Shown: positions 47,101 through 56,427 of the stretch, one piece after another
Layout: each line of letters starts with the position of its first letter
Position numbering within the stretch: the stretch's first letter is position 1
Source: Nocardia tengchongensis
GTDB taxonomy: Bacteria; Actinomycetota; Actinomycetes; Mycobacteriales; Mycobacteriaceae
DNA length: 64,000 nucleotides
NCBI RefSeq assembly: GCF_018362975.1
Contig: NZ_CP074371.1
Span: 6,448,001-6,512,000, forward strand
Direction: 5' to 3'
Position numbers and translations under genes: made by a program
The notes under the pieces: generated by a model
What the model was told of the DNA's origin: nothing
Databases searched by the model: none
Seen by the model: only the letters and a program-made list of their open reading frames with translations

Positions 47101-48317
47101 AAGTCGATGTGCGTGCTCTCGCCGCCCACACCCGGATAGAAGTTGACGAACATGTCGTCGATCAGGCCGGAGGACAGCACGTGCAATCGTCCGGTGACCG
47201 GGCCGAGCTCGATGCGGGTGTCCACCATCATCAGGTTGATCGACGGACCGAACGTCGCGGTCGCGTCGGAGAGCCTGCCCAGATCGCGCAGGATGTCCTC
47301 TTGGCGGTAGCGCTGCCGCCGCAGTGCGCCGGTCAGCTCACCCTGCGCGGCACGGATGAGGGCGCCGACCGTCATGGCCGGCTCCAGCCGCAGCCGCAGC
47401 GGCACGACATTGGCGATCATCCCGCCCGAATGCCGCAGGACCGCCGTCGTGCGCGCCGAGACCGGCAGGCTCAGCATCACTTCCGAAGTTCCCGTCATGG
47501 CCGCCAGGTAGGCGGCGAACGCGGCGACGAGGGTGGGCGCGACACCCGAGGCCGCCGCCTTCGCGACGGATTCGAGCAGCTCCGAGGTGGCCGGCGTCAG
47601 CTCTCCCGCGACGCGGGCGGGGTGCGCGTCGACGTCGGCGGCGCGCCCGGCCAGGCTCACCGGGTCGGCAGCCCCACGCAGGTGCTCGAGCCAATACTCC
47701 CGGTCGGCCGCGAACCGGTCCGAGCCGCGATAGGCCAGGTCGGCAGCGATGATCCCGCGCAGGTCCTCGGCCTTGGCGGCGGGCGGTTCCCGGCCCGCCA
47801 GGGCCGCGCTGTAGAGCTCGCCGGTGCGCTGGATCATGGACATCGCACCCATGCCGTCGAGCACGATGTGGTGAATCCGCGAGTACCAGAACCAGCGGTC
47901 CTCGGACAGTCGCAGCATCCGCACACACACCAACCGGTCGGCCGTGAGGTGCAGTGGCGCCGAATATTCCGAGCGCATCCAGGCATGTGCCGCGGCGTCG
48001 GGGTCCGGCTCGCCGCGGAAGTCCATGACGACCAGCCGATCGACGAGATCGGTGTCGATGAACTGGTACGGCTGGCCGTCGATCTCGGTCAGGCGCAGAT
48101 AGCCGGTACCGAACTCACGGCCGGCCTGCCGCGCGGCCGACTCCAGAAGCCCGATATCGAGCGGACCGATCAGCTCGATGTACTGCGCGATGGAAAACGG
48201 GATATCACCCGCGATGTGCTGGGCGAACCAGATTCCGCGCTGCGCCGCCGACAGCGGAAACGCGCCTTCGGGAATATCGGGGGTCGATTCGACTATCGCG
48301 GGAGCCGGCTGCTGCAT
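35181..48317 (-). CDS. Trimodular non-ribosomal peptide synthetase C-A-T-E*-C-A-T-C-A-T-E-TE
   Basis: 4378-residue NRPS from ATG 48317 (AGGA upstream). Domains: C1 about 15-430 (HHIVLDG, EntF-like start [13 protein letters not shown]), A1 460-970, T1 with GGDSI near 1005, E1 1060-1490, C2 1510-1950 ([15 protein letters not shown] type), A2 1960-2470, T2 GGNSL near 2511, C3 2575-3010 ([12 protein letters not shown] type), A3 3025-3530, T3 GGDSI near 3569, E3 3630-4080 ([18 protein letters not shown]), TE 4100-4378 (GWSFGG). E1 has HPLVTDD in place of HHxxxDG and lacks EGHGR, so it is probably inactive. My manual ten-residue codes: A1 DIENIGGVTK, similar to hydroxyornithine-type codes; A2 and A3 both DAFVAALIWK, unassigned. 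The predicted product is a tripeptide with two like residues, the last D-configured. No MbtH or tailoring gene is adjacent. Confidence 0.96.
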   Translation of the reverse strand: MQQPAPAIVESTPDIPEGAFPLSAAQRGIWFAQHIAGDIPFSIAQYIELIGPLDIGLLESAARQAGREFGTGYLRLTEIDGQPYQFIDTDLVDRLVVMDFRGEPDPDAAAHAWMRSEYSAPLHLTADRLVCVRMLRLSEDRWFWYSRIHHIVLDGMGAMSMIQRTGELYSAALAGREPPAAKAEDLRGIIAADLAYRGSDRFAADREYWLEHLRGAADPVSLAGRAADVDAHPARVAGELTPATSELLESVAKAAASGVAPTLVAAFAAYLAAMTGTSEVMLSLPVSARTTAVLRHSGGMIANVVPLRLRLEPAMTVGALIRAAQGELTGALRRQRYRQEDILRDLGRLSDATATFGPSINLMMVDTRIELGPVTGRLHVLSSGLIDDMFVNFYPGVGGESTHIDFQGNANLYSDARLAAHHSRFLTYLHRFLAAGPDAPLSTLSVTSDAERAELAPVRGPAGVEPSTLPDILRAGALVNADAVAIVADATSLTYRQVDEYTNRLARVLIADGAGPETTVAIAIPRSMESVLGMLAVAKTGAAAVPIDPGYPSDRIEHMLGDSGAVTGITVAAVGAALPDRVDWMVLDSVETVGRRAAQDSGPITDADRRAALHPDQVAYLIYTSGSTGLPKGVAVSHRGLANLVAGSGAGFGVTAESVMAHAVSPSFDISVEEILVTLATGATLVVVPPSAYAGAELADVLRAHRVTHLNVTPAVVGSLDPEMLPELRTVIVGGDACPADLAATWSGRTLVNGYGPTETTVTVTLTEPMVPGAAVTLGGLTPGVRALVLDPWLRPLPVGRVGELYLAGPGLARGYHRRAGLTAARFVADPCEPGQRMYRTGDLVRWVARGDRLELEYQGRDDFQVKVRGFRIELGEIDAALQQQPGIDFALTLGVRTPGGATALVAYVLPEPGVDLHPEALKAAAGETLPAYMVPEIVMVLDQVPLTPLGKVDRKALPAPDFSPRSRVHRPPSTPGEETLAALFADVLGLDTVGVDENFFALGGDSIIAIQLVTRAKDAGIRFSPRDVFERRTVAALAAAADTSHTHALPELPGGGTGLVTLTPAVYALLDRGDALRRGGGAVAVDLPGGSDPRRIGAAVRTLLDHHDLLRSRLLRTERGWEWIVAERGSVDAATVLEVVPAGSGVDPDAALERARELLDPAAGVVRVVLIERAEREPLCWIVLHPLVTDDISLRILVSDFADLVAGVPLEPVGTSFRRWAHGLFEHAGEHAAELPAWQRILATPDPALGSAPLDPAVDVTATAAVLRTTVEADSAEAVLTTIPQRFHCDPQEVLIAALTLAVSRWRTRGTVLLTRTADGRGTHVVPGADVARTVGPFQSAFPTAVDLAGIDLDAAFGGHAAAGAVIKAAKEQLRAVPGEGAGFGILRYLYADGVLALMDAPTPQIGFTYRDRAVAGAESPRWQHEPLTAVLSLDVVRLDTGLEVEWRYASRLLSAADIGELDRLWAEALHAFTDHAADPAAGGHTPSDFDLLPVTQSDIDGWDRAYPNLTEVWPLSPLQYGMYFHTLYDADTADVYTVQSLLTLEGDVDAARLHNAARTLVARHDNLRVAFVESADGPRQLVLADAEIAWQEIDLTTIEDDDARASELGRLLTLDAREHFDLSRPLPLRCTLIRMTTDSCRFVLTNHHIVLDGWSGPLLVGELLALYLTAGDPAALPPVPAYRRYLSWLHDQDDAVALAAWTRSLAGIESPTRVVRSPAGIESTETGTVAVDLPSAAVARLETVARESGATVNTVVQVGWAMLLAMLTGRTDVVFGGTVSGRPPEVAGIEDMVGLFINTLPVRVRLDPAEPVADLLARVQREQARLMDYQHVGLAAIQQAVGLPELFDTLVVFESFPIDLAGLSQALERADLRVLDADTTDATPYPLSLIVVPMSGDDGERTLRVSVKYLVDDVPPAEARSFLDRFVRLLDQLTEHPSAPTSRLQCCDDAERAALLPVRGPASAPPRTLPEILCAGAALDGAAIAARAGDIALSYAELDAWSNRFARVMLARGIGRETFVMVALTRSLESVVAVWALAKTGAAFVPLDPSYPVERIEHMLADSRAPLGITITEIGETLPGTVDWLLLDDLSTLRRALTVSDAPITDADRGGHIDLDQIAYLIYTSGSTGKPKAVLCGHRGLADLVAAQRETLDLDPGARTLQVASPSFDASVFEMLTAHATGATLVISPPDVYGGAALEALLRDEQVTHAVITPSALATMDPAGLTRLRVLAVAGEAATPELIARWSAGRRMVNLYGPTEFSIWATGPGELVEGEPITLGGPIRGAAVMVLDGWLRPVPAGVAGELYLAGHALARGYFGRFEMTANRFVANPHGAPGDRMYRTGDMVRWVAGSEPDYQLEYLGRSDFQVKIRGLRIELGEIDAALSRDSEVEYAVTLGVEGPARATVLVAYVLPVAGVHVDTERLRSRIAAELPGYMVPDHLVVLDAVPLTPVGKLDRKALPAPDFTRADRPYRAPRTPAEQAVAQVFAEVLGAARVGVDHSFFELGGNSLSATKVVARVNAVLGAAIALRDLFDAPTVAELAARVAQGDGAPGRRALTVRTRPERIPLSPAQQRMWVLNRLDPASPAYNIAIALRLTGELDVEALRLALADVVARHESLRTRYPVDADGPRQEVIAPESAAPPVPLIDTGIGAPLRDRINELAGQGFDLATELPLRAGLFRLGSDTVHVVVLVVHHISADGASMAPLAADLAAAYAARSTGSDGVRAPLAVQYADFALWHRELLGSEADPESIAAQQIDHWKAVLADAPEVLELPADRPRPAVQTMRSAELTFSIDAETHSALLEFARAHNVSLFMVAHAALAVLLARLAGTDDIVIGAPIAGRGEEALDELVGMFVNTLALRTRVDPAAGLDDFLTAVRSADLDAFANADVPFERLVQVLDPSRSTAHHPLFQVSLTLQNYAEPVLELPGLRFEIEDFDRDTSQFDLMLDLRERFNGAEPAGLDGVVTYATDLFDPETAAALATRWQRVLTEFLTRPGVRLAEIDILDAAERATLAPVRGPETAGTTTLPRLLAATAARYPDRPALVVEGVVTTYGELVTRSEALARILLEAGLGPETVVALALPRSAELFTGIWAAAATGAAFLPIDPGYPADRIEHMLTDSGAAVGLTLDRYRPALPGGTRWLVLDDPEFVERLVRAGARPPGADRPSAPIRPENAAWMIYTSGSTGTPKGVTVSHRGLADLVAAQQDSLGLDHTSRVLQVASPSFDASIFEALMAFGSGAASVVSPPDVFGGSALAELIDTEQVTHMVITPSALATVEPAAVPSVRVLAVAGEAVGAELVERWAADRVLLNLYGPTEFTIWATGSAALAADRPVTIGAPVRGAAVLALDDRLRPVPVGVAGELYLAGPALARGYHARPSLTAARFIANPFGEPGETMYRTGDLVRWTHTGSGLELEYVGRTDFQVKVRGQRVELGEIDAVLGRVTGVDFAVTLGVAGPTGATALAAYLVRAPGADLDVAVVRAVAADSLPAYMVPAAFVVLDSIPRNAVGKLDRSALPAPDFTLDRTEYRPPATDTEQVLAQIFAELLGIERVGADDSFFALGGDSILAIQLVSLARQRDLNCTPLQVFEHRTVTALAAAIEAEAPVAILEELPGGGVGELPLTPIVHYMLERGGDHRRFAQTAVLDLPAGIDRDGLVATLSAVVDHHDMLRSRLIRAEDGEMRLLVAEPGTVDVDTLVHRVEFDTAADPVAAREFVETAVDFAADRLDPANGVVLQFLWLVPAAADTGPGRLVVIAHHLVIDGVSWRILVPDLIAAWAQVSAGADPVLTSTGTSMRRWAHALNDESRTERRVSELGHWRRAIEGPDPLIGSRALDPAIDQAHTLRRIDRELSSEVTDALLTTLPGLFHGSVEDALLATLALAIVRWRANRGIAEDTALLRLEGHGRQQDVIPGADLSRTLGWFTTLYPVRLDLGDIDLDDALAGGPAMGAAIRAVKHQLLAVPDKGIGYGLLRYLNPVTTPRLPHRLPGQIGFNYLGRYSTTDVPAGLAGIGWLPTDDFGDPTPAECPDVPLQSAIDVNAVVIGSRMQASFGFPETVLRQDEVSELADLWIAALGAAAEFARTPAARVAADEESAALAAAAQIDSAPAGLGLDVLLPIRLDGTEPALFCIHPSSGIAWTYLGLADALRPGRPIYGLQAPDLSGHEPPAGSIEEFADRYIREIRRVQPTGPYHLLGWSFGGLIAHAIATKLRQDGDAVGTVALLDADTTDIDGDSIERLTAGGFVSSFGSVFGIDDVPEDATAEEAAEMIRQRLGGVSLIDAATLERMAESFNAAARTRTGYQRPVFDGDVVYFSATVDTSDIFGPAGWRPYVTGEITNHDIEVAHLDMTGPQALATIADVLDEQYLGPTR

Positions 48318-48667
48318 GAAGATCCTATGTTCCGACCGCACAGCCGTTGCCGGGGCACGATCTGCGTCACGGACGATGCCGGATCGGTGGATCCGGATCA
48401 GGCCGGCCTCCGGGATCCGATGCGGTCGGCTACAGCGATGGACGCATTCGAATCCGCACGATGGCGCCGCAGTACCGAATCGGCGACAGCCGATCCGCGA
48501 CCGGAGGTGGCGGCCATGCTTCAACTGTCGCTGCCGGAACGGGTCGTCGACAGTCACCCCGGCGCTCACCCGGTCCCTCCCAGGGTGGGAAATCCTCCCC
48601 CTAGGGTGAAGAACCATTCGGCGGCCCGAAACGAACCGCCTGTTCATGCCCCTTTACAGGGGCGGCC
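48318..48667 (-). promoter_or_regulatory. Upstream region of the NRPS gene
   Basis: 350 bp without a credible gene. On the NRPS strand it must hold the promoter. I see no IdeR/DtxR iron box. A small dyad TCCCA/TGGGA and runs of C lie near 48575-48605. Long frames through it lack codon character of a real gene. Confidence 0.45.
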
Positions 48668-50062
48668 CTACTGCGGTCGATTCCCCGCCGTGGCGTCGCG
48701 GCGGACCGCGGTCACGGCCTTGCGTGCGGCGACCTGGACCGGATCCCAGACCGGGGAGAAGGGCGGGGCGTAGCCGAGGTCGAGGGCGACGATCTCATCG
48801 ACGGTGAGGCGGGCGGTAAGGGCGACGGCGGCGATGTCGATGCGCTTGCCCGCACCCTCACGGCCGACGATCTGCACGCCCAGCAGCCGGCCGGTACGGC
48901 GCTCGGCGAGCATCTTCACCGTCATCGGCGCGGCACCGGGGAAATAGCCTGAGCGACTGGTGGATTCGATGGTGACGGCAACGAACTGTAACCCGGCGAC
49001 CCGGGCGTCGTGCTCGCGCAGACCGGTCCGGGCGACCTCCAGGTCACACACCTTGCTGACCGCGGTACCCACCACACCGGGGAAGACGGCATAGTCGCCG
49101 CCGACCCCCGAGCCGATGATCTGACCGTGCTTGTTGGCATGCGTGCCCAGCGGAATGTGGCGTTCGGAACCGGAGACCAGGTCGAGCACTTCCACGCAAT
49201 CGCCTCCCGCCCAGATGTTCTCGTGCCCGCGCACCCGCATCGCGAGATCGGTCAGCAGGCCCCCGGACTCCCCCAGCGGGAGACCCGCGGCGCGGGCGAG
49301 ATCGGTGGCGGGACGGACTCCGATACCGAGAATCACGATATCGGCGGGATATTCGGCGTCGGCGGTGACGACAGCGATGACGCGGCCCTTCGCGTCGGTG
49401 CGGACGGCGGTCAGCTCGGTGTCGCCGATCACCTGAACTCCCATGCCCTGCAGGGCCTTCCGGATCAGCGCACCCATATCCGGGTCGAGGGTGGACATCG
49501 GCTCGGCGCCGCGGTTGATCATGGTGACCTGGAATCCGCGATTGATCAGCGCCTCGGCCATCTCCACGCCGATATAGCCCGCACCCACCACGACCGCGCG
49601 CCGACCCGGAATCGATTCCAGGGTATCGATCAGCGACTGCCCGTCATCGAGCGTCTGGACCCCGTGCACCGCGTCCGCGTCGATGCCGGGCAGGACGGGC
49701 CGGATCGGCGTCGCCCCGGTGGCGATCACCAGCTTGTCGTACCCGATCCAGCCCTCCAGCCCGGTGCCGAGCCCGTGGAAACGCACCCGCCGCCCGGCGA
49801 CATCGATCTCCACCACCTCGGTCCGTAACCGCAGATCGATGTCCCGCGCCCGATGCTCGGCCGGAGTCCGCGCGATGAGAGCGTCCGGGCCGTCTACATC
49901 GCCGCCCACCCAATACGGGATCCCGCACGCCGAATACGAGGTGAAATGCCCCCGCTCGAAAACGACGATCTCCAGCTCCCCCGCGCTCTTCAACCTGCGC
50001 GCCTGCGACGCCGCCGCCATCCCCGCCGCGTCCCCACCGATGATCACCACGCGTTCGCTCAT
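48668..50062 (-). CDS. FAD-dependent pyridine nucleotide-disulfide oxidoreductase, CoA-disulfide-reductase-like
   Basis: Class I-fold flavoprotein, 464 residues. FAD motif VVIIGGDAAGMAAASQARRL at the N-terminus, then SYSACGIPYWVGG with the single redox Cys typical of CoA-disulfide reductase and NADH oxidase (SxxxCGIPY). The second ATP-motif is LVIATGATPIRP, the NAD(P)H motif is AVVVGAGYIGVEMAEALINR, and the FAD site is ENIWAGGDCVEV. The C-terminal dimer domain (VGTAVSKVCDLEVARTGL, SRSGYFPGAAPMTVKM) is as in Cdr. It probably reduces CoA-disulfide or a related low-molecular-weight disulfide. Its stop is 350 bp from the NRPS start, so a shared transcript is possible but unproven. Confidence 0.9.
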   Translation of the reverse strand: MSERVVIIGGDAAGMAAASQARRLKSAGELEIVVFERGHFTSYSACGIPYWVGGDVDGPDALIARTPAEHRARDIDLRLRTEVVEIDVAGRRVRFHGLGTGLEGWIGYDKLVIATGATPIRPVLPGIDADAVHGVQTLDDGQSLIDTLESIPGRRAVVVGAGYIGVEMAEALINRGFQVTMINRGAEPMSTLDPDMGALIRKALQGMGVQVIGDTELTAVRTDAKGRVIAVVTADAEYPADIVILGIGVRPATDLARAAGLPLGESGGLLTDLAMRVRGHENIWAGGDCVEVLDLVSGSERHIPLGTHANKHGQIIGSGVGGDYAVFPGVVGTAVSKVCDLEVARTGLREHDARVAGLQFVAVTIESTSRSGYFPGAAPMTVKMLAERRTGRLLGVQIVGREGAGKRIDIAAVALTARLTVDEIVALDLGYAPPFSPVWDPVQVAARKAVTAVRRDATAGNRPQ

Positions 50063-50108
50063 GACTCACACCGTACGAGGTGCGCGCACCCGGCCGAGCG
50101 ACCAACGC

Positions 50109-50495
50109 TCACCGCGGTTGTCGAACCAGCGCCACTCGCCGACGCCGCCGGCGACGCGGCTCGACGGCCTGCCGCGACCGCCGCGCCCGCCCGTAGCGCA
50201 GCAACTCCATCAGCAGGTCCTCCGCGGCCCGATACCGCGGGATGTCGACCGAGAGCCGCCACACGATCGCCGGGTCACCGGCCTCCAGCACCGTCGCGGG
50301 CACCGGCAGCACATACCCCGCGATACCCGCGTCCGACAGCGCGAAAAGCACCCGGTAGACCTGCGACTCGTCCAAGTCCGCGAGCACTCCCCACCCGTGT
50401 GCGGCGAGCCCATTGCTCAACCCCCGCGACGGAATCCAGTGTGGCGTCGTGCGCCGCACTGCCCACGGATCGGGAATCTCACGCGCCGCGGTCAT
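50109..50495 (-). CDS. Conserved hypothetical actinobacterial protein
   Basis: A 128-residue soluble protein that starts MTAAREIPDPWAVRRTTPHW. Its centre (HGWGVLADLDESQVYRVLFA, LSDAGIAGYVLPVPATVLEA, VWRLSVDIPRYRAAEDLLME) looks like a small alpha/beta fold with a ligand or strand-exchange character. The C-terminus is strongly basic with Arg runs. I do not recognise an established function. It is the first gene upstream of the flavoprotein gene on the same strand with a 46-bp gap. Confidence 0.7.
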   Translation of the reverse strand: MTAAREIPDPWAVRRTTPHWIPSRGLSNGLAAHGWGVLADLDESQVYRVLFALSDAGIAGYVLPVPATVLEAGDPAIVWRLSVDIPRYRAAEDLLMELLRYGRARRSRQAVEPRRRRRRRVALVRQPR

Positions 50496-50549
50496 GACGG
50501 CAGTCTATGCGGCCCGGCCGACCCGCGCGCCGATCCCGCGCAGCGAGCG

Positions 50550-51353
50550 CTACCGCAACGCCGAGACGGCGATATCGAGGAACTCACGCACGAGTTTGCC
50601 GCGCTGGTCCGCGGGCACGACCAGGCAGGTTTCGGATGCCGGGGCGTCGGTGACGGGGCGGTGGACGAGGTCGGGGCGGACATAGGCGCGGGCCACGCTC
50701 AGCGGGACGAGTGCCAGGCCGAATCCGGAGGCGATGAGCTCGAATTTCTCCTCCAGCGACGACGCGCGTCGCTTCTGGGGGTCGAGCATCCGTTTGCCGT
50801 CGAGGTCGGCCAGGGTGAGTTCACGGCGGGCGGCCAGCGGATGGGTCGCGGGCAGGCAGGCGACTCTGGGGTCGTGGCCGACGGGGACGACCCGCATTCC
50901 GGTTTCATCGAAAGGTTTACGCAGATAACCGATCTGGGCTCGACCGTCGCGCAGTGGCGCGTCCGGCTCCCACCAACGCGCCGGGACGATGTCGGTCTCG
51001 ACGTCGGGATGCCGGGTGGAGAATTCCCGAATCGGTTCGGAGACCGACAATCCGGCGGAGAAGGCGATGATCAGCCGCCGCACGTCGCGGTCGGCGTCGT
51101 GGACGCGTCGCACCGCCGCGTCGACGGCGGCCAGAATGCCCTGCGCCTCCTCGTAGAGCTGCTTGCCGGCGGGGGTCAGTTCCACGGTGCGGGTGGTTCG
51201 CATCAGCAGCGCGCAATCCAGCTCCTGCTCGAAAGCCTTGATCTGGCGGCTCAAGACGGGCTGGGCGATGTAGAGCTGCTCGGCGGCCCGGCCGAAGTGC
51301 CGGTGCTCGGCCACCGCGGCGAAGTAGCGGAGCTTGCGCAGGTCCAGATCCAT
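50550..51353 (-). CDS. LysR-family transcriptional regulator
   Basis: LysR regulator, 267 residues, somewhat shorter than the usual 295-310. Helix-turn-helix: LRKLRYFAAVAEHRHFGRAA, EQLYIAQPVLSRQIKAFEQE. Effector domain: LIIAFSAGLSVSEPIREFST, DGRAQIGYLRKPFDETGMRV, ACLPATHPLAARRELTLADL, LIASGFGLALVPLSVARAYV. It is divergent from the NmrA-type oxidoreductase gene 67 bp away, a very common regulator-target pairing, so control of that gene is probable. Confidence 0.92.
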   Translation of the reverse strand: MDLDLRKLRYFAAVAEHRHFGRAAEQLYIAQPVLSRQIKAFEQELDCALLMRTTRTVELTPAGKQLYEEAQGILAAVDAAVRRVHDADRDVRRLIIAFSAGLSVSEPIREFSTRHPDVETDIVPARWWEPDAPLRDGRAQIGYLRKPFDETGMRVVPVGHDPRVACLPATHPLAARRELTLADLDGKRMLDPQKRRASSLEEKFELIASGFGLALVPLSVARAYVRPDLVHRPVTDAPASETCLVVPADQRGKLVREFLDIAVSALR

Positions 51354-51420
51354 ACCCTTACGGTATCAATCGATGGAAAGGGTCTTGGACGCCGAGACGA
51401 ACCGTCACGAGACTCGAAGC

Positions 51421-52315
51421 ATGATCGTCATCACCGCCCCCACGGGCCACATCGGCAGCCAACTGTTGGACATCCTGCTCGAAACATCCACTCGCAGTGA
51501 TGAATTGCGCGTCATCGCCCGCGACCCCCGGCGGACTTCCGGAATCGGTCCGCGCCCGCGTCGACATCGTCACCGGATCCCACGGCGACCCCGGCGTCGT
51601 GGACCGGGCCTTCGCCGGAGCAGACGCGGTCTTCTGGCTCGTACCGCCCGACATGTCCGCCCCGAGCCTGGACTCCGCGTTCTCCGGATTCAGCAGCGCC
51701 GCCGCCAAGGCGTTCAGCATCCACGACGTCAGGCATGTCGTCGGCGTCTCGGCGCTGGGGCGCGGCACTCCCGCCGCGGGCAATGCCGGGCACGTGACAG
51801 CCTCACTGGCGATGGACGACCTGATCGCGAGCACCGGCGTGGCCTACCGGGCACTCGCCAACCCGTCATTCATGGACAACCTACTGTGGCAGGCGGTTTC
51901 GATCCGCGACAACGGCGAGTTCACCGGCACCCTGGCCGCCGATCGCCCGGCCCCCATCGCCGCCACCCGCGATATCGCCGCAGCCGCCGCCCGCCTGCTG
52001 CTCGACCGCTCCTGGACCGGGGCCGGCGAGGTCGCGGTACTCGGGCCGCAGGACCTCACCCCGAACGACATGGCGCACATCATGTCCGAAGTCCTGGGCC
52101 GCCCCATCCGCTACCGACGGCAGTCGCTCGACGACCTCCGCGCCATCCAGATCGCCCGGGGCGCCAGCGATCCCGTCGCCACCGGCTACGTCGACATGAT
52201 GCGAGCCAAGGACGACGGCCTCGACGACGGTGTCCCCCGCACCGCGACAACCACGAGCCCGACCACCTTCCGCACCTGGTGCGAGCAGATTCTCGCCCCG
52301 GCGATCCGGGCTTGA
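51421..52315 (+). pseudogene. NmrA/NAD(P)-binding oxidoreductase, interrupted by a one-base frameshift
   Basis: Atypical SDR of the NmrA type. Frame one begins MIVITAPTGHIGSQLLDILL (TGxxGxxG-type cofactor loop) and reaches DELRVIARDP. The family sequence continues in another frame as GGLPESVRARVDIVTGSHGD, ADAVFWLVPPDMSAPSLDSA, HVVGVSALGRGTPAAG, YRALANPSFMDNLLWQAVSI and RDIAAAAARLLLDRSWTGAG. One extra C in the run 51525-51529 explains the shift, and the length is one base over a multiple of three. The corrected product is about 297 residues. It is divergent from a LysR regulator, which probably controls it. The substrate (quinone or similar) is unknown. Confidence 0.83.
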
Positions 52316-52458
52316 GCGATCCACGCAGAGTCGGTCCGCGGCGCAGGTCGAACTCGGAGCGGTGGCGGCCAGGTCTGCTGGGCCGGGTGGGTTGCCAGGT
52401 CCGGCCGCTCGTCTGCCCGCGGCAGACCAGGGGACACGGGCCGGACCAGCGAAACGAG

Positions 52459-52692
52459 CTAGTCCTTCTTCATCTGCTCGTAGATCTTCTTGCAGTCCGG
52501 GCAGACCGGGGAGCCGGGCTTGGCGGAGCGGGTGACCGGGAAGACCTCGCCGCACAGGGCTACGACGTGGGTGCCCATGACGGCACTCTCGGCGATCTTG
52601 TTCTTCTTGACGTAGTGGAAGACCTTGGGGGTGTCGTTGTCGGTGGAGTTGTCGGTGGTCTCTTCCGGACGCACCAGGGTGTCTGTGCTCAC
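52459..52692 (-). CDS. DUF3039 family protein
   Basis: A 77-residue protein from GTG 52692: VSTDTLVRPEETTDNSTDND then PKVFHYVKKNKIAESAVMGT, VVALCGEVFPVTRSAKPGSP and VCPDCKKIYEQMKKD. The His-containing FHYV, a single Cys in ALCG and the CPDC pair resemble a zinc ribbon, as in the actinobacterial DUF3039 family of unknown function. Upstream in-frame starts would overlap the divergent DUF3099 promoter. In mycobacteria I recall this gene divergent from a DUF3099 gene near sigA, the same arrangement as here. Confidence 0.9.
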   Translation of the reverse strand: MSTDTLVRPEETTDNSTDNDTPKVFHYVKKNKIAESAVMGTHVVALCGEVFPVTRSAKPGSPVCPDCKKIYEQMKKD

Positions 52693-52772
52693 GGGTTCAA
52701 TGATGCCAGGTCGGCCTGTCGCGGGGCGGGCGGCGTGTGCATCCGACGCGCTGTAGTGGAAGACTCGGGGGT

Positions 52773-53213
52773 ATGCAGCGTGACGGCGAATCCCAGGCCG
52801 ACGGCAGTAGCGGCGCGGGTCGCCCGGACGTCGAGTTCCATCCCGCCGGGTCGATACCGAAACCGCCCCGGCCGTCACAGGGCTACTTTCCGGGCGAGGA
52901 GAAGAAGCACCCGGCTCTGATCACCGAGGCGCAGACCTCGCTCGAACAACAGCACCGCGCCCGGGTTCGCCGATACATCATCATCATGTCGTTCCGGATT
53001 CCATGCCTGATCGGCGCGGCCGCGGCCTATGGCATCTGGCACAGCTGGTGGCTGTCGTTGCTCATCATCGGCGTCTCGGTGCCGCTGCCCTGGATCGCGG
53101 TGCTCATCGCCAACGACCGGCCGCCCCGCACCCACGACGAACCGAGTCGCTGGGACGGGCGGCGCGATCAGACGGCCCTGGAGTCACGACCGCACAAATC
53201 CATCGACGGATAG
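52773..53213 (+). CDS. DUF3099 family membrane protein
   Basis: A 146-residue protein from ATG 52773. The N-terminal 60 residues are soluble and Pro-rich. The family core starts at PALITEAQTSLEQQHRARVR RYIIIM and includes two transmembrane helices, FRIPCLIGAAAAYGIWHSWW and LSLLIIGVSVPLPWIAVLIA, then ANDRPPR. It is divergent from DUF3039, a conserved pair. Its last 30 bp overlap the convergent MFS gene. Function unknown. Confidence 0.9.
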   Translation: MQRDGESQADGSSGAGRPDVEFHPAGSIPKPPRPSQGYFPGEEKKHPALITEAQTSLEQQHRARVRRYIIIMSFRIPCLIGAAAAYGIWHSWWLSLLIIGVSVPLPWIAVLIANDRPPRTHDEPSRWDGRRDQTALESRPHKSIDG

Positions 53214-54533
53214 CTCCTCGGCCCGGCGCGCGGGGATCGCCGCCGACAGCAAGGCCGCGATACCGCAGAGGCCACCGGCCACGAACCAGGCCGTCGTATA
53301 GCTGCCCTGCACGTCCCGGATGACACCCGCACCGAAGGCCGCCAGCGCAGAGCCGATCTGGTGCGAGGCGAACACCCAGCCGAAGGCGACCGGACCGTCG
53401 TCGCCGAAATGCTTGCGGCACAGGGCGACCGTGGGCGGGACGGTGGCGATCCAGTCCAGGCCGTAGAAGATGATGAACGCCCACATGCTCGGCTGCACGT
53501 CCGGACCGAAGAGGATCGGCAGCACCAGCAGGGAAACACCCCGCAGGCTGTAGTAGGCGACCAGCAGGTAGCGGGAATCGACGCGGTCGGTGAGCCAGCC
53601 GGACGCGATGGTGCCGGCGACATCGAATGCGCCTACCACCGCGAGCAATCCGGCCGCGGTCGTCGCGGGCATTCCGTGGTCGTGGGCGGCGCTGACGAAA
53701 TGGGTGCCGATCAGGCCGTTGGTGGACGCGCCGCAGATCGCGAAACCGCCTGCCAGCATCCAGAACACGGGTTTGCGGACGACGGTCGCGAGCACTGTCA
53801 CCGCGCGAGCCGCGCCACCGGGAGCCGACGTCCGCACACCGACCGCGCTGCCGGGTTCGGCACCGTAAGCGCGCACCCCGATATCGCTGGGAAAGTCGCG
53901 CAGGAACAGCAGCACCAACGGCACCACCGCCAACGCCGTCCCCGCCACCACCAGCGACGGCGTCCGCCAGCCGTGATCGCGCGCCAAACTCGCGATGAGC
54001 GGCAGGAAGACCAATTGCCCGGTCGCTCCCGCGGCGGTCAGCACGCCGGTCACGAGGCCGCGCTGCTTCACGAACCAGCGGCCGGTGATCGTCGCGACGA
54101 ACGGCATCGAAATCGAGCCCACCCCGACACCGACGAGAACACCCCAGGTGGCCATCAACTGCCACGGCTGGGTCATGAACACCGTCAGCCCGGCACCCGC
54201 CGCGACCAGGACCAGCGCGCAGGACACGACCAGCCGCAGACCCAGCCGTTCCATCAGCGCCGCCGCGAACGGTGAGATCAGCCCGAACAACAGCACGTTC
54301 ACCGACACCGCCGCCCCGATGGCGCCGTGCGACCAGCCGAATTCCTGATGCAGCGGATCCATCAGCACCCCGGGCACCGAACGGAACCCGGCCGCGCCCA
54401 GCAACGCGACGAAGCCGACCGCGGCGACGATCCACGCCGGATGCGGTCCGCGGCGCGCGGCGGAGGGTGTGCCGTCCAACGGGGTTGTGCCCGACGGCGA
54501 TTCCGGGTCGAGGCGGTCTGTCAGCTCACTCAC
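53184..54533 (-). CDS. MFS transporter (oxalate:formate antiporter-like)
   Basis: Major facilitator with 12 helices, 449 residues from GTG 54533 (an earlier GTG at 54584 is possible). Residues 1-35 are a soluble head. Conserved stretches are IVAAVGFVALLGAAGFRSVP, LHQEFGWSHGAIGAAVSVNV, LISPFAAALMERLGLRLVV, TGRWFVKQRGLVTGVLTAAG, GWLTDRVDSRYLLVAYYSLR and GWVFASHQIGSALAAFGAGV. The FxxSxxxI/GRWF pattern matches oxalate:formate- and monocarboxylate-type MFS members. The substrate is unknown. It is divergent from the GlxA-type regulator gene, which may control it. Confidence 0.88.
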   Translation of the reverse strand: MSELTDRLDPESPSGTTPLDGTPSAARRGPHPAWIVAAVGFVALLGAAGFRSVPGVLMDPLHQEFGWSHGAIGAAVSVNVLLFGLISPFAAALMERLGLRLVVSCALVLVAAGAGLTVFMTQPWQLMATWGVLVGVGVGSISMPFVATITGRWFVKQRGLVTGVLTAAGATGQLVFLPLIASLARDHGWRTPSLVVAGTALAVVPLVLLFLRDFPSDIGVRAYGAEPGSAVGVRTSAPGGAARAVTVLATVVRKPVFWMLAGGFAICGASTNGLIGTHFVSAAHDHGMPATTAAGLLAVVGAFDVAGTIASGWLTDRVDSRYLLVAYYSLRGVSLLVLPILFGPDVQPSMWAFIIFYGLDWIATVPPTVALCRKHFGDDGPVAFGWVFASHQIGSALAAFGAGVIRDVQGSYTTAWFVAGGLCGIAALLSAAIPARRAEELSVDGFVRS

Positions 54534-54621
54534 CGATCGATCGTGACCGAAATCCTCTACCGGAACGAGTGGCCTGAATGCCACAATGCGTCAAGATCTA
54601 GCCATCGTGAGAGGAGAAGCC

Positions 54622-55605
54622 GTGCCGGCACCGCATCTCGTCGCCGTCCTCGTCCTGGAACCGGCGGTCGGGTTCGACATGACGATCCCGTCGATGGTGC
54701 TCGGCGCGGCCACCGACGACGCCGGTGATCCGCTCTACGACGTGCGCATCTGCGGCCTCGGCCCCGGCCCCATCGAGGCCGTCGGCGGATACACCGTCAT
54801 CCCCGGGCACGGTCCGGAACTGCTGGCCCGCGCCGACACCGTGATCGTGCCGGGCACCCGCATCCCCGAGCCGCGACAGCTGGGCACCCTGCCGGCCACG
54901 CTCGCCGACGCCCTCGCCAGCATCCGCCCCGACGCGCGCATCGTCTCCATCTGCACCGGCGCCTTCGTACTCGGCGCGGCGGGCCTGCTCGACGGCCGCC
55001 GCGCCACCACCCACTGGCGCTTCGCCGACCAGTTCCGCACCCTCTACCCCAATGTCCGGCTCGACGAGAACCAGTTGTTCGTGCAGGACGGAAACCTCTG
55101 GTCCTCAGCGGGATTGGCGGCCGGGATCGATCTGTGTCTGCACCTGATCCGCACCGACCACGGCACCGCCGCCGCCAATGGCGCGGCCCGCTACTGCGTG
55201 GTGCCGCCGTGGCGGGAAGGCGGGCAATCGCAGTTCATCGAACGGCAGGTCCCCGAGGCGGGCAGCGACGGCACCGCACCCACCCGCCGCTGGGCGCTGC
55301 ACCATCTCGACGACGAGCTGGATCTGCATTCCCTTGCTGCGCACGCCCATATGAGCGTGCGCACCTTCACCCGCCGCTTCAAGGCCGAGACCGGGATGGC
55401 GCCGGGCGCATGGATCCTGCAGCAGCGCGTCCGCCACGCCCGGCACCTGCTCGAGACCACCGACCTGCCGGTCGACGAGGTGGCGCGCAGCGCGGGCATG
55501 GGCACCTCCGCCTCGCTGCGCCACCACATGCGCCTGGAACTGGGCGTCCCGCCACTGACCTACCGCAAGACCTTCCGCAAACGCGAAACCCTGGAGACAG
55601 CATGA
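54622..55605 (+). CDS. GlxA/FtrA-type AraC-family regulator with DJ-1/PfpI domain
   Basis: Transcriptional regulator with an N-terminal DJ-1/PfpI-like domain (residues 5-180: HLVAVLVLEPAVGFDMTIPS, ADTVIVPGTRIPEPRQLGTL, RIVSICTGAFVLGAAGLLDG with the nucleophile-elbow Cys, RATTHWRFADQFRTLYPNVR) and a C-terminal AraC helix-turn-helix pair (LDLHSLAAHAHMSVRTFTRR, FKAETGMAPGAWILQQRVRH, LPVDEVARSAGMGTSASLRH). It is 327 residues from GTG 54622, which follows GAGGAGAA. Its stop overlaps the VOC gene start as ATGA, so the two are coupled. Likely targets are the divergent MFS gene and its own operon. Confidence 0.92.
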   Translation: MPAPHLVAVLVLEPAVGFDMTIPSMVLGAATDDAGDPLYDVRICGLGPGPIEAVGGYTVIPGHGPELLARADTVIVPGTRIPEPRQLGTLPATLADALASIRPDARIVSICTGAFVLGAAGLLDGRRATTHWRFADQFRTLYPNVRLDENQLFVQDGNLWSSAGLAAGIDLCLHLIRTDHGTAAANGAARYCVVPPWREGGQSQFIERQVPEAGSDGTAPTRRWALHHLDDELDLHSLAAHAHMSVRTFTRRFKAETGMAPGAWILQQRVRHARHLLETTDLPVDEVARSAGMGTSASLRHHMRLELGVPPLTYRKTFRKRETLETA

Positions 55606-56345
55606 CGATTCGCTGGGTGTGGGCCTTTCTCGACCGGCCCGCAGCGGAATTCGGCGACTGCGCCGAATTCTGGACCACCGTCACCGGCACCACCCGTTCG
55701 GAGCCGCGCGGTGAGCACGACGAATTCCTCACGCTGCTCCCGGCTTCCGGCGCGGCCACGCTCAAGATGCAGTCCGTCGGCGGCCCCGGCCGCGTCCACC
55801 TGGATCTCGATGTCGACAATGTCGTGGCCGCTACCGAACGCGCCGAGCGGCTCGGCGCCACCCTCGACGGCGACTACATCCTCACCGAACGGATCGGCTA
55901 CGCCGTGCTGCGCTCCCCCGCCGGAATGCCGTTCTGCTTCACACCGTTTCGCGACGCCAACGGCCCCCTGACCCCGACCGTCGCCGGACCCGGCGGTGAC
56001 CGCAGCCGCCTCGATCAGATCTGCCTGGACATCGGCGACAGCGATTACGACACCGAGTCCCGTTTCTGGAGCGAACTGACCGGATGGGCTTGGAAGCCCA
56101 CCAGCCTCCCGGAGTTCGCGCGCCTGTCCGCCCGTCCCGGTATCCCCCTGGACTTCCTGATGCAGCGCCTCGGCGAGAACCGGCCCGCCTCCGCGCATCC
56201 CGACATCGCCTGCACCGATATCGAGGCGACCGCCACCTGGCACGAGGAGCTGGGCGCGAGTCGCGTCGACAGCGGCAAGCACTGGCTCGTCATGGCGGAC
56301 CCCTCCGGCCTGCCCTACTGCCTGACCAGCCGCCAACCGGCGTGA
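55602..56345 (+). CDS. VOC (glyoxalase/bleomycin-resistance-like) family protein
   Basis: A 247-residue protein of two tandem VOC modules (MTIRWVWAFLDRPAAEFGDC, AEFWTTVTGTTRSEPRGEHD, AATLKMQSVGGPGRVHLDLD, YAVLRSPAGMPFCFTPFRD; then LDQICLDIGDSDYDTESRFW, SELTGWAWKPTSLPEFARLS, RPASAHPDIACTDIEATATW). The His/Glu metal positions of true glyoxalases are only partly kept. It is translationally coupled to the GlxA-type regulator. It probably binds or detoxifies a small molecule. A strong bidirectional terminator follows. Confidence 0.88.
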   Translation: MTIRWVWAFLDRPAAEFGDCAEFWTTVTGTTRSEPRGEHDEFLTLLPASGAATLKMQSVGGPGRVHLDLDVDNVVAATERAERLGATLDGDYILTERIGYAVLRSPAGMPFCFTPFRDANGPLTPTVAGPGGDRSRLDQICLDIGDSDYDTESRFWSELTGWAWKPTSLPEFARLSARPGIPLDFLMQRLGENRPASAHPDIACTDIEATATWHEELGASRVDSGKHWLVMADPSGLPYCLTSRQPA

Positions 56346-56348
56346 AAC

Positions 56349-56385
56349 AACCCGGCACCCCGGAGCGAATCCGGGGTGCCGGGTT
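56349..56385. terminator. Bidirectional terminator between the VOC gene and the Fo operon
   Basis: AACCCGGCACCCCGGA (56349-56364) and TCCGGGGTGCCGGGTT (56370-56385) form a perfect 16-bp stem with a 5-nt loop between two convergent genes. The AA/TT ends give a short U-tract in either direction. Confidence 0.9.
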
Positions 56386-56427
56386 GATCGGTGATCAGGA
56401 ACTCCGGAGAGCCCTACCGAGCGTTGG

